Counted from the stretch's first letter, positions 35,303 to 44,368 are shown. The stretch is 64,000 nucleotides of DNA from Brasilonema angustatum HA4187-MV1 (GCA_019359695.1 JAHHGV010000012.1:109110-173109); one strand, 5' to 3'. Translations and numbers: made by a program. Notes: generated from the sequence alone by a model not told the origin.

Positions 35303-36640
35303 ATGCTACGAATCAAAGGTTATCTGTTGCTTCTATGCTTTTTCCTGGCATTATCTGTCTCAATAATCCTAGGAAGTATCAATTTTGCTGGTGCTATGAA
35401 TCCCCCAAGTTCCAACTCGAACGTTTCCAAGCTCAATACTCTCAACGGACAAGTTCCCATAGTCATCGGTCACCGAGGAGGTGGAACTGGGTATCGTCCA
35501 GAACATACGGTGGGAGATTTTGGAGGTGACAAAATTGGTTCTCACAATCTAGGTATCCAATTCGGTGCAGACTACATCGAACCTGACTTAGTAGTGACCA
35601 AAGACGGAGTCCTCATTGTTCGCCACGAACCTCTGTTGGCAACAGTGAAGACTGATAACAATGGCAATATTACTTACGATAATAATGGTAAACCCATTAT
35701 CCAAGAAGCCACAACAAACGTCGTCGATTTTCCAGAATTTGCTTCACGCCTGACTACAAAACTCCTTGATGGGAATCGTGTGACAGGCTGGTTCGCAGAA
35801 GATTTTACTTTAGCTGAGATTAAGACACTACGTGCGATCGAGCGTCTTCCCAATATTCGCCCTAATAATACCAAGTACAATGGTCTGTTCCAAATTCCTA
35901 CTTTAGATGAAGTTATCAACCTCGCCAGAAAGCGCGAAGCAGAAACTGGTCGCAAAATTGGTATTTATCCCGAAACCAAGCACCCCACATACTTCGCTGA
36001 AGCTGGTAACTACCTGGATGGTACTCCTATCCATGTCAATACTTCACAACTGTTGATTGATAATCTGGTTGCCAACAACTATACCGATCCTGATCGCATT
36101 TTCATCCAATCCTTTGAGGTTTCTAATCTCAAAGACTTGAAAGAGAATATTATGCCGGCTGCTGGAGTCAATATTCCTCTGATTCAATTAATAGATAGCA
36201 GTGGCGCTCCCTATGACTTTGTTTACCACAACGTTGGGAAAACCTACGCCGATATTATTACCCCGAATGGCTTGACACAAATTAAGACTTATGCAGCAGG
36301 AATTGGTCCTGACAAGCGACTGATTGTACCCGCTTCTCCACGATTGGATAATAATGGTCAACCGATTGATATTAATGGAGATGGACAGATCAGCGATGCT
36401 GATAGATTCTTGCGACAGCCAACTTCCTTAGTTAGTGATGCCCACAAAGCGGGTTTACTATTGCATCCCTACACCTTCCGCAGCGATTCATATTTTCTGT
36501 CACCTGACTACCAAGGTGAACCGCTTCGTGAGTACGAGCAGTTCATCCAACTGGGGATAGATGGCTACTTTACTGACTTTGCCAATTATGGATACGCAGC
36601 GAAGCAAGAAGCAATACGTGGCTTACTGACCGAATTTTAG
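35303..36640 (+). CDS. Exported glycerophosphodiester phosphodiesterase
   Basis: 445 residues of the GlpQ/GDPD family, hydrolysing deacylated phospholipids to glycerol-3-phosphate and an alcohol. The N-terminal 'GYLLLLCFFLALSVSIILG' is a signal peptide. Catalytic residues lie in 'VIGHRGGGTGYRPEHT' (His, Arg, Glu), 'GADYIEPDLVVTKDGVLIVRHE' and a second Glu in 'GIYPETKHP'. The C-terminal half has 'DINGDGQISDADRF', an EF-hand/dockerin-like calcium loop, fitting calcium dependence. It would act in the periplasm to recover phosphate or glycerol. It splits fdhD from its likely client gene. Confidence 0.92.
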   Translation: MLRIKGYLLLLCFFLALSVSIILGSINFAGAMNPPSSNSNVSKLNTLNGQVPIVIGHRGGGTGYRPEHTVGDFGGDKIGSHNLGIQFGADYIEPDLVVTKDGVLIVRHEPLLATVKTDNNGNITYDNNGKPIIQEATTNVVDFPEFASRLTTKLLDGNRVTGWFAEDFTLAEIKTLRAIERLPNIRPNNTKYNGLFQIPTLDEVINLARKREAETGRKIGIYPETKHPTYFAEAGNYLDGTPIHVNTSQLLIDNLVANNYTDPDRIFIQSFEVSNLKDLKENIMPAAGVNIPLIQLIDSSGAPYDFVYHNVGKTYADIITPNGLTQIKTYAAGIGPDKRLIVPASPRLDNNGQPIDINGDGQISDADRFLRQPTSLVSDAHKAGLLLHPYTFRSDSYFLSPDYQGEPLREYEQFIQLGIDGYFTDFANYGYAAKQEAIRGLLTEF

Positions 36641-36870
36641 ATTTTAAATTTTGAATTTTGGATTTAAAGGTTCAAAATCCAAAATTTAAAAAGGTGACTC
36701 GCCTGCCGAAGTTTCCAACGGCGCGCTTAACCCGCGCACGGAACTTCTCTGGGAATTTCTTCATAGAATAAATCTAAAATCCGGCAATTTTAGATTTGCG
36801 ATTTTATATAGATTTTAGATTTTAACTAATTAACCCAATTCAAAATCTAAAATCTAAAATCCAAAATTGT
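36641..36870. repeat. AT-rich inverted repeats between convergent genes
   Basis: The ttgaattttggatttaaagg motif pairs with the following ccttt/ttcaaaatccaaaat class, and aatctaaaatctaaaatcc repeats recur at 36839-36868. They lie between convergent genes and may serve both as terminators. Confidence 0.6.
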
Positions 36871-36878
36871 CTGACTCA

Positions 36879-39110
36879 CTAATCAACCTTTTCCAAACGC
36901 ACCACAGTATTATAATCTGGCACTCCTTCACGCGATCGCTTACTTTTATCCAGCAACACATTCCCCTCAGGCCAATGTACCTGCAAATTTCCTGGTTTAA
37001 TGGGTGCTGTGTAAACTTTTCCTTTTAAATTACCAAGCTCGTTTGTCAGAATAACTACATCGCCATCCTTCAATCCAAAGTGCTTTGCATCTACCTCATT
37101 GATCAAAACCGCCTCGCGTACTGCCCCTGTAATCGCATCCTTACGCTCTTGTACCATAGAATTAAACTGCTTACCTCGACGCGTAGCTACTAGGAAGCAA
37201 CCTTCAGGTAATTCTCGCTCTCCACGAGACACCACCGCAAAATGAGCTTTACCATCAGCAGTTGGAAAATTCCAGCCAAAGCACAGATGTGAACCACTAT
37301 ACTGAAACTGGTCGCCTGCTTCCTTGAGGTGTTGAATTCCAGCGTATTGCAGGACAACTTGGGCAATTTCTTGACGAATAGCAGCAGTATCAGCGAAATG
37401 TAGAGACGTTGCATGCAACGTCTCTACACGCACCCGCCTTGCCAATTCCATAAACACTTCCCACTCTGAACGCGCCTCCCCAATACGGGGACCTGGAATT
37501 TCTGGGCTAAAAATGACTCGCCGTTCAGTGCTAGTTTCTGTGACTCCTCCTGGTATTTCGTAGCGAGTTGTTGCAGGTAACAGCACCACAGTATCTATTG
37601 GTTCCACAAGCATTTGGCTAGAAAGAACAATATCCATGTGTACTCGCATCGGTACTCGCTTCAAGGCATCTTCTACATAATCAGGTTCTGGCAAGACTTC
37701 TAGGAAATTCCCACCTACGGAGAACAACACGTCTAACTGTCCCTCAGATGCTGCATGAATCATTTCTGGAGCAATTAAACCTTTTGTAACTGGCACATCA
37801 AAGCCCCAGAGTTTGCTCAACTGAGCAGCATTTTCTGGGATAATAGGCTTACCACCTGGAAAGACTGTCGCGTAACATCCCATTTCTGCACCACCTTGTA
37901 CCCCAGAGTGACCGCGAATGGGCATCAAACCGCAACCTTCGCGACCAACAAAACCTTTGGTAAGAGCCAAGTTAATAATAGCTCTGACATTGTCTTCGCC
38001 ACACTCATGCTGGGTAATACCCATGCTCCAGACAAAGACAGCTTTATTTGCTTCTCCAACCATTTTGGCAAAAGCGTACATTTCATCGCGCTTCGCTCCT
38101 GAAAGCTGCTCTAACTCTTCCCAAGATTGAGTTTCAAGGAAAGCTTTAAGCTCATCAAATCCAGCAGTGTAGCGGTTGATAAACGACTCGTCTACCCAGC
38201 CGTTGGCAATCATATGCTTGATTGTCCCATTAAAAAATGCCATGTCCCCGCCCATGTTTACCAAAAAGAAATCTTCAGCAAACTTAGTACCAAACAAAGC
38301 ACTTTCTGGAATTGAGGGAACCCAGTATCGCTCCATCCCTGGCTCGCGGTAGGTATTAATCACGACTATTCTTGTACCTGCCTTCTTGGCATTGTGCAGA
38401 TACTTAACGGTGACTGGTTGATTATTGGCTACATTTGAACCAATGAAAACTAATAAATCTGTGCCAATCCAGTCTTTGTAAGAGCAGGTGGTTGCAGCAG
38501 CACCGATTGCACCTTTTAAACCAGCGGTACTAGGAGAATGACAGATACGGGCGGCGTTGTCAATGTTGTTGGTTCCCATCGCCCGCACAGCTTTTTGAGT
38601 GGCGTAGTATGTTTCGTTGACGGTGCCTCTGCTGGTAATATAAAAGCTTAAGCGGTCTGGCGTTGTGGCGTGAATGCGACTGGCGATCGCTTCCAATGCC
38701 TCATCCCAATTGACTCGGCGAAAGCCTTTTTCCCCACTCTGGCGGATCATTGGGTAAGGAAGCCGTCCCAACTCGCGTAGTTCAGCACTTTTTTTTGTCT
38801 GCAACGCAGAGACATCCGCCAAAATTGCAGGGTCAAAAGCTGGCATTGTGTTCATCTGCAAAAGCCGCAATCGGACATTGCAGACATGAATTCCATCAAC
38901 TGTCCAATCTTTCATCCCGGTTGTCCCCAAAGCGCAACCATCACAAACACCCTTATTCAAGATGTTCCACGCATAAGGCAACTTGTGACGAGATAGCCAA
39001 ATGGCACGAAAAACTTCCCAGTAGTTATTTGGATATTGCTCGCCAATACCAAAGGGCTTCCAACTTGCCCAATGTGAGGGTGTCCAATGCTTTTTGGGTT
39101 TAGGCAACAT
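36879..39110 (-). CDS. FdhF/YdeP-type molybdopterin oxidoreductase
   Basis: 743 residues of the DMSO-reductase superfamily, formate dehydrogenase alpha-like subgroup. An N-terminal 'KGVCDGCALGTTGMKDW' has a CxxC iron-sulfur-type pair with a further Cys downstream, fewer ligands than classical formate dehydrogenases. 'DNAARICHSPSTAGLKGAIG' carries a Cys in the position of the molybdenum ligand. Cofactor-binding blocks include 'LVFIGSNVANNQPV', 'FVWSMGITQHECGEDN' and the C-terminal 'LKDGDVVILTNELGNLKG'. Cytoplasmic, no Tat signal. A 28-bp palindrome (37400-37427) is inserted in frame near residues 562-571. FdhD nearby supports sulfuration of the cofactor. Formate oxidation is plausible but unproved for YdeP-like enzymes. 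Confidence 0.85.
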   Translation of the reverse strand: MLPKPKKHWTPSHWASWKPFGIGEQYPNNYWEVFRAIWLSRHKLPYAWNILNKGVCDGCALGTTGMKDWTVDGIHVCNVRLRLLQMNTMPAFDPAILADVSALQTKKSAELRELGRLPYPMIRQSGEKGFRRVNWDEALEAIASRIHATTPDRLSFYITSRGTVNETYYATQKAVRAMGTNNIDNAARICHSPSTAGLKGAIGAAATTCSYKDWIGTDLLVFIGSNVANNQPVTVKYLHNAKKAGTRIVVINTYREPGMERYWVPSIPESALFGTKFAEDFFLVNMGGDMAFFNGTIKHMIANGWVDESFINRYTAGFDELKAFLETQSWEELEQLSGAKRDEMYAFAKMVGEANKAVFVWSMGITQHECGEDNVRAIINLALTKGFVGREGCGLMPIRGHSGVQGGAEMGCYATVFPGGKPIIPENAAQLSKLWGFDVPVTKGLIAPEMIHAASEGQLDVLFSVGGNFLEVLPEPDYVEDALKRVPMRVHMDIVLSSQMLVEPIDTVVLLPATTRYEIPGGVTETSTERRVIFSPEIPGPRIGEARSEWEVFMELARRVRVETLHATSLHFADTAAIRQEIAQVVLQYAGIQHLKEAGDQFQYSGSHLCFGWNFPTADGKAHFAVVSRGERELPEGCFLVATRRGKQFNSMVQERKDAITGAVREAVLINEVDAKHFGLKDGDVVILTNELGNLKGKVYTAPIKPGNLQVHWPEGNVLLDKSKRSREGVPDYNTVVRLEKVD
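37400..37427. repeat. 28-bp perfect palindrome inside the oxidoreductase gene
   Basis: GTAGAGACGTTGCA/TGCAACGTCTCTAC is a perfect palindrome. I remember the same sequence as a dispersed element in Nostocales genomes. Here it is in a coding sequence and read through without a stop, encoding 'RVETLHATSLHF'. Confidence 0.9.
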
Positions 39111-39250
39111 AATGAAGGAGCGCAGAAACTATTAGCTGAGTATGTACTCGTTGACGCACTTACTATTATATGTCTCTATTGTCAAGACCGATTATCAGAT
39201 GCTTGACGAAGTACGAGCAAATGAAGCAAATATTTAACCAGCTTTTGACT

Positions 39251-39877
39251 TTACTCCTGATTTGTGACCAATACCTCTGAACCTACATCTAAACCAAACT
39301 CCAGTGGAATGGGTGAATCTGGTTCCTGCTTGCTGCGATTGATTTGAAAAGAGAGCGATCGCACCTGCTTAAGATCCAATTGAAAGCTATCTACAAGTCT
39401 GCCACGAATTTTTGGTTGAAACTCACTCAAAGGCAACTTCACTTTCGTCCAGTCTGTCCCAACAACAAACTCTTGCTCAAATGTGAGAGTTCCAGCGTCC
39501 TGCTGAGTTTGCTCGTCTTTGAGTGTTAGCGTGTAAACAACTCTGGCTTCTTTAGATTTAGCGTAGAATTCTATGTACTTGTATTGGCTCAAATCTTGGG
39601 ATAAAGGTGTTTCTACAAACGCAAACCCGACAAGTCCCCCATTACCCTCAATCGCAGCCAGTGTACCCTGAAATTGTAATTCCTTTTGAGCTTTGAGCAA
39701 TGTTGCAACGCTAGCACCAACTTGCGGTCTTTCAGTTTTATCAGTCTTGATCGACCAATCTGCCTCAATAGTTGAGACTGTCAGTCTGGGGTCTTCAAAA
39801 TGATTAACTTCTGCGCTTGCCAAAGAAGAGTTCATTAGACAAAGGAGAATAGAGGCTACAACTAACTTTTTTATCAT
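39251..39877 (-). CDS. Exported CIA30-domain protein
   Basis: 208 residues: a signal peptide ('LVVASILLCLMNSSLASA') and a beta-rich jellyroll resembling the CIA30 (NDUFAF1-like, CBM11-like) domain, with 'YKYIEFYAKSKEARVVYTLTL', 'GTDWTKVKLPLSEFQPK' and 'SLSFQINRSKQEPDSPIPLEFGL'. Such domains bind sugars or protein partners; no catalytic residues are known. Exported, single gene, role unknown. Confidence 0.8.
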   Translation of the reverse strand: MIKKLVVASILLCLMNSSLASAEVNHFEDPRLTVSTIEADWSIKTDKTERPQVGASVATLLKAQKELQFQGTLAAIEGNGGLVGFAFVETPLSQDLSQYKYIEFYAKSKEARVVYTLTLKDEQTQQDAGTLTFEQEFVVGTDWTKVKLPLSEFQPKIRGRLVDSFQLDLKQVRSLSFQINRSKQEPDSPIPLEFGLDVGSEVLVTNQE

Positions 39878-40439
39878 GTTAAGAATTATACAAGATTGCT
39901 ACCACTTGTTCATAACATGGCGGCAAATCGTCTTGCCAAATCCCCAATGTCGTCCAAGCGAGCGATAAGCCGGAGGACTTCGGACGTTCGGTAAAGCTAC
40001 TTCGACAGGTTTTACACTGAGTTTATCGAACTGCTCAGCACAAGTCAGTCGAACGCTTGACGCTTTGCGTATCGCGTTTCGCTACTCTACGGGAATCATT
40101 TCATAGCCGTGTTGTAATCGAGCTAAGCTCCCAGGAATAGGCGTTGAGCCGAGATGTTTGTAAAATCATCCAACCTGGTCTGAAAACCTTTGTCATATCT
40201 ACTTTTTAGCCATTTTAAAAAAGCTACACTAAAAAGCATAAACATACGGTTGACAGATTATACTTTTTAAATGTTTAAAGCCTTGCTGTGAGATTTTCAG
40301 CTTGAAAAACTAAGTGCGTCTCAGCTTATGACTTTATAAGTGCATAAGTTAGTTTTACTTATCTCTATAAAGATATAAGTTTGTACATTTGGAATTTTGT
40401 GCCGTTCAATATTTGTAACCCTTATTACCTGTAACTATT
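39878..40439. other. Intergenic region with interspersed repeats
   Basis: 562 bp without a convincing gene. From about 39950 to 40090 it holds palindromic fragments (gccggaggacttcggac, ttcgacaggttttacactgag with gtttatcgaactgctcag, gcgtatcgcgtttcgctac) that are repeats of other genomes' type. Then an AT-rich promoter-like part (taagtgcataagttag and repeats near 40330-40390) precedes the small RHH gene. Confidence 0.6.
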
Positions 40440-40589
40440 ATGCACATCAGTATTACGGACAAACTCAAAAAACGATTCCATGCGACTTGCGCTCTTCAGG
40501 GTTTGAAGATGAGTCAAGTAGTCAATGAGTTAATCGAACAATGGCTAGAAAAACAACACAGTTCGTCAAATTGGTCAGACAAAAAGTAA
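40440..40589 (+). CDS. Small ribbon-helix-helix (ParG/CopG-like) protein
   Basis: 49 residues. 'HISITDKLKKRFHATCALQG' followed by 'LKMSQVVNELIEQWLEKQ' has a beta strand, then two helices with a hydrophobic pattern: the ribbon-helix-helix form of plasmid-partition ParG and antitoxins. It probably binds operator DNA as a dimer. It ends 81 bp before the CHAT protease gene and could regulate it. Its start ATG is preceded by 'taactatta', with no strong ribosome binding site. Confidence is moderate because the frame is short. Confidence 0.6.
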   Translation: MHISITDKLKKRFHATCALQGLKMSQVVNELIEQWLEKQHSSSNWSDKK

Positions 40590-40670
40590 AAGGCTAGTGT
40601 CAAATCAGATGCTCTGTCTATGAGTAAAACCGAGTGAGAAAACTATGTCAACCATAACTGAAGTAAGGAA

Positions 40671-41618
40671 ATGGTGCAAACAATCTTAATTTTGGCAGCA
40701 AATCCTAAAGGCACAACACCGTTACGTTTGGATCAGGAAGTGCGTGAAATTGATGCTGGACTACAGCGAGCTAAGCAGCGCGATCAATTTGTCTTGGAGC
40801 AGAAGTGGGCAGTCCGACCGAGGGATATCCAGCGAGCAATGCTGGATATCAATCCACAAATTATTCATTTTTCTGGGCATGGGACGGGAGATGAAGGTTT
40901 GGTATTTGAAGATGAAACTGGTTCGGCAAAGCTAGTCGATGGAGAAGCTTTAGCGGGACTGTTTGATTTGTTTGCTGATCACGTTGAGTGTATTGTCCTT
41001 AACGGTTGTTACTCAGAGATACAGGCAAACGCGATCTCTCAACACATTAACTATGTGATTGGTATGAGCAAGGCAATTGGAGATAGAGCAGCAATTGAAT
41101 TTACTGTGGGCTTTTACGATGCCCTAGGAGCAGGACGACCCGTTGAATTTGCCCACAAATTTGGTTGTGCTGCAATTCGGTTAGCAGATATTCCAGAGCA
41201 ACTAACCCCGATTCTCAAGAAGAAGCCAAATAGTGGTGAGACGGTAGCTAAGATAAATTTGCTTGAAGAGGAGCTTTCAGGAGCGAACGAAGCTACATCT
41301 GAGGAATCTCAAGAACTAAACGACTTTGACAGAGAAATAATTACAGAACTCTTAATACGTAGCGGACGTGCAGAGTATTCAGCACGAAAAGCATTATGTA
41401 TAAAAATTGGAATTGAATCTAATCAACTTGGATTTATCAGACAATCTACTGATACTGACTTTGCCTTAGAGCTAATTAGTTATTTACATAATATTGATGA
41501 CAAACAAGCTCTTTGTAAAATCTGCAAGGAACTAGAGATTGTCTTTAAAAGAGGTAAATACTCGGTTGAGTTAGAAAAAATTAAGTTAAAACTAAATTGT
41601 AATAATGTAGGAAGTTAA
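40671..41618 (+). CDS. CHAT-domain caspase-like protease with C-terminal adaptor domain
   Basis: 315 residues. The CHAT (caspase HetF-associated with TPR) domain spans about 1-190: 'ILILAANPKGTTPLRLDQEV', the catalytic His70 in 'IIHFSGHGTGDEG' and Cys113 in 'CIVLNGCYSE', the usual order of a clan CD peptidase. Residues about 220-315 form a helical domain ('IITELLIRSGRAEYSARKAL', 'IGIESNQLGFIRQS', 'LCKICKELEIVFKRGKY') that is repeated, with clear similarity, at the N-terminus of the next gene. It fits the effector-associated domains (EADs) described for bacterial conflict systems. The gene is followed after 4 bp by the GUN4 gene, so both are co-transcribed. Substrate unknown. Confidence 0.85.
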   Translation: MVQTILILAANPKGTTPLRLDQEVREIDAGLQRAKQRDQFVLEQKWAVRPRDIQRAMLDINPQIIHFSGHGTGDEGLVFEDETGSAKLVDGEALAGLFDLFADHVECIVLNGCYSEIQANAISQHINYVIGMSKAIGDRAAIEFTVGFYDALGAGRPVEFAHKFGCAAIRLADIPEQLTPILKKKPNSGETVAKINLLEEELSGANEATSEESQELNDFDREIITELLIRSGRAEYSARKALCIKIGIESNQLGFIRQSTDTDFALELISYLHNIDDKQALCKICKELEIVFKRGKYSVELEKIKLKLNCNNVGS

Positions 41619-41622
41619 AAAT

Positions 41623-42663
41623 ATGTCCCAACAAGACTTACTAACTGAATCTGATGTAGATACATTAATAAACCTTTTGCTCCGTAGCCAGCAATCAAGA
41701 ACACGAGAAGCACTATGTTTTAGTATTGGAATCGACCCAAAGCGACTTTCATTTTTAAGAGATTCTTCAGATTCTGACTTTTTTCTACTCCTGATTAGAT
41801 ATTTAAATGAAATAGGCGATCAAGAAGCTCTTTGCAAGCTTTGTAACAAAGAACTAATTCCTATTTTTAATAAAGGAACATATGGAAATTTCTTAGAAGA
41901 AATTGCAAAAAAACTCAATTGTAATCTGGAACTTAGACAGAATTATCCAAATAATAAAGCAGAAGAACAACTAAATTCTCGAATATCTAGTTCCACTGAT
42001 GAATTTAACTTCAATATACTTAATCAAGTAGATGTATCAGAACCTCAATCATGGCTAAAAAAAATTTTTACTGCTAAATACAAGTTATTTGCAGGTGGAG
42101 TAGTTCTTTTAATTGGGTTTACAGGGTTTTATTTCTATGAGCAGAATATATCATATTCACCAGAATATGCTCAACTACAAAGTCTGCTAAAAAATAAAAA
42201 TTGGAAAATGGCTGATGAGGAAACAGCTAAAAAAATGCTGGAAGTATCTGGCAAACAAAAAGAAAATTGGTTAAACTCGAATGATCTTGCTAAGTTTCCC
42301 TGTGAAGATCTCCGCACTATAGACAAACTTTGGATAAAATATAGTGATGGGAAGTTTGGTTTTACTGTGCAAAAGCGTATCTGGGAAGACGTTGGTGGTA
42401 TACCAACAAAGGTAGACGACAATATTTCTGTATTAGAGGACTTTGCTCAGAAGGTTGGGTGGCGTAAGAGACCCTGGTCTCCAGATAATAACCTAAAGTA
42501 CCAGCAAATTTCACCAGACGATATATATTATAATATAAACGCTCCCAAGGGTCATTTACCAACGGTTCATAGCATAGGTGTATGGTGGTTTGGTTATGGT
42601 AATGGTGGAGGGATTGGTGGTTCTTCTCTTTCTGTGCGACTTGAACAGTGCAACATACACTAA
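41623..42663 (+). CDS. Adaptor-TM-GUN4 domain protein
   Basis: 346 residues. Residues 1-105 repeat the adaptor domain of the upstream CHAT protease ('VDTLINLLLRSQQSRTREAL', 'LCKLCNKELIPIFNKGTYG', 'IAKKLNC'). A membrane helix follows (about 153-171, 'YKLFAGGVVLLIGFTGFYF'), then a GUN4 domain from about 180 to the end: 'LQSLLKNKNWKMADEETAKK', 'FPCEDLRTIDKLWIKYSDGK', 'GWRKRPWS' and 'APKGHLPTV'. GUN4 folds bind Mg-protoporphyrin and activate Mg chelatase; here the domain sits on a membrane-tethered adaptor. I infer a sensor half of a protease switch. Membrane side is undetermined. Confidence 0.85.
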   Translation: MSQQDLLTESDVDTLINLLLRSQQSRTREALCFSIGIDPKRLSFLRDSSDSDFFLLLIRYLNEIGDQEALCKLCNKELIPIFNKGTYGNFLEEIAKKLNCNLELRQNYPNNKAEEQLNSRISSSTDEFNFNILNQVDVSEPQSWLKKIFTAKYKLFAGGVVLLIGFTGFYFYEQNISYSPEYAQLQSLLKNKNWKMADEETAKKMLEVSGKQKENWLNSNDLAKFPCEDLRTIDKLWIKYSDGKFGFTVQKRIWEDVGGIPTKVDDNISVLEDFAQKVGWRKRPWSPDNNLKYQQISPDDIYYNINAPKGHLPTVHSIGVWWFGYGNGGGIGGSSLSVRLEQCNIH

Positions 42664-43204
42664 ATGCGAAAGCTTACTTAGTTCCGCTTTTATGAGTTAA
42701 AACTTTATAGATATTATGTTAGTATTGCTTAATTTATCTTATAAGAAGGCTTATTGAATGAGTCATTCAACTTCTATAGGACTAGTATTTGATTTTTGAA
42801 AAACCAAATGAGCTAAGAGCTTACCGTACAAAGGTTTAGTTCTCAGTATACCTAGCAAGAATCAAGTATGATTCCTATATTGCTTGCCCACGCTCGCGTT
42901 TCTTGCTTGCTTGACAAAAATTTATTTCTTATCCCTCATTTATCACTCTCCGAAAACATTTGCCATTTCTGAATTCTAGAGCTTTTGTATAGCAAGTAAT
43001 TGCGCGATTCTTTTCTAATAACAAATACAAGATCCATTTTTTTCTAATAGCATAGCTTGTATTGATTGCCTTATGAAGCTTCTAGCGATACGTCAGAGGC
43101 GTCTGCCCTTTGGGCAATCGTCTTTCTGGAAAGTGACAGAAGAGGGGTAGACTGAATTTCCTGACGTGGGAACTGGTGTACACTACGCTAACTTATTCAA
43201 ACTT
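42664..43204. other. Intergenic region, no gene seen
   Basis: 541 bp after the GUN4 gene. Mostly AT-rich; small fragments such as gcttgcccacgctcgcg and gccctttgggcaatcg are repeat-like. No coding frame or RNA is supported. Confidence 0.55.
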
Positions 43205-44122
43205 TCAATCTACAACATCAACTCGCTTTAATGCAGCCGTCAATTCTGTCATAAACTCAACAAAGACGCGAACTTTAGCCGAGAGATAGCGTTTTTGCGG
43301 ATATAACACTGCGATCGGTAATCCAACTTGGGTCGTGTAGGATTGGAGAATTGGTTGGAGATCTCCACGCGCGATCGCTTTCGCTGCAATAAATTTGGGA
43401 AATTGAACCACACCAGCTCCTTGAATCACCGCCTCTAAAATGACTTCCGAATGATCGAATCGCAGATAACTGTCAACGCAAAGGTCAATAGATTTTCCGT
43501 CTTGTTCAAACTTCCATTTAGGCTCTCGCCCGGTCTGTGGATAGATAAAGTTGACACAGCGATGCTGCAACAGTTCTGTGGGCGTTGTGGGTGTACCATA
43601 CTGGGCGAGATACTGCGGCGAGGCACAAGTAATGTAGCGTGCAGTTGCCAGGTGGTGCATGATTAAACGGCTATCGTTGCTTATTCCAATCCGCACAGTC
43701 GCATCGATGCCTTCCTCAATCAGATCGATCACGCGATCGTTAAAAGAAACATTCAGGTTGAGATCACGATATTGTGTAGCAAATCGCAGCAGAGCCGGAG
43801 CGATATGCATTTTGCCAAACACAAAGCTCAGATCGAGCCGCAATGTTCCGCGCGGCATTGACTGCGATTGTTTGACTTCGAGTTCGGCTTCTTCCAAGTC
43901 GTTGAGAATTTGCTGACAACGTTCATAAAATCGGTTGCCATCTTCGGTCAGCGTCAAACTGCGAGTCGTCCGCTGGAGCAAGCGCACCCCCAATTCATCT
44001 TCTAAGCGCAATACGGCTCGACTCACGGCTGAAGGAGCCATTCCTAACTGTCGTGCTGCCTCCGAAAAGCTGCAACATTGAGCGGAGCGCATAAAAATCA
44101 TCACGCTTTTCAGCTTGTCCAT
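43205..44122 (-). CDS. LysR-family transcriptional regulator
   Basis: 305 residues. The N-terminal winged helix reads 'SFSEAARQLGMAPSAVSRAV' with 'LEDELGVRLLQRTTRSLTLT'. The effector domain has 'LDLSFVFGKMHIAPALLRF' and 'QGAGVVQFPKFIAAKAIARG'. It is divergent from the NmrA-like gene at 44369, with a 247-bp intergenic region into which a MITE has inserted, the usual arrangement of a LysR regulator and its target. Its inducer is unknown. Confidence 0.92.
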   Translation of the reverse strand: MDKLKSVMIFMRSAQCCSFSEAARQLGMAPSAVSRAVLRLEDELGVRLLQRTTRSLTLTEDGNRFYERCQQILNDLEEAELEVKQSQSMPRGTLRLDLSFVFGKMHIAPALLRFATQYRDLNLNVSFNDRVIDLIEEGIDATVRIGISNDSRLIMHHLATARYITCASPQYLAQYGTPTTPTELLQHRCVNFIYPQTGREPKWKFEQDGKSIDLCVDSYLRFDHSEVILEAVIQGAGVVQFPKFIAAKAIARGDLQPILQSYTTQVGLPIAVLYPQKRYLSAKVRVFVEFMTELTAALKRVDVVD

Positions 44123-44220
44123 TCACGCACACGCATTTTTGAATTTTTTGCATAACTGTTTTGAATTTTAACTACTTTTTCCCTTTTTCTGTACAAGCTA
44201 CTATTTAGACAAAATGGAAT

Positions 44221-44338
44221 TAGGACTTACGCACAAGAGATCCCCCAACCCCCTTAAAAAAGGGGCTTTTAAGATCCCCCCCTTTTTAAGGGGGGCTAGG
44301 GGGGATCCAAGTTTCGGGTTTTGAGTGCGTAAGTCCTA
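44221..44338. mobile_element. 118-bp MITE with 13-bp inverted repeats and 5-bp TSD
   Basis: TAGGACTTACGCA (44221-44233) and TGCGTAAGTCCTA (44326-44338) are perfect terminal inverted repeats. GGAAT is duplicated on both sides (44216-44220 and 44339-44343). The inside is a cccccttaaaaaaggggc-type hairpin. Two 5' copies occur in the tandem duplication at 21061-21470. It separates the LysR regulator from its divergent NmrA-like neighbour. Confidence 0.9.
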
Positions 44339-44368
44339 GGAATTTCAAATACACAAACAGCAATAAAA

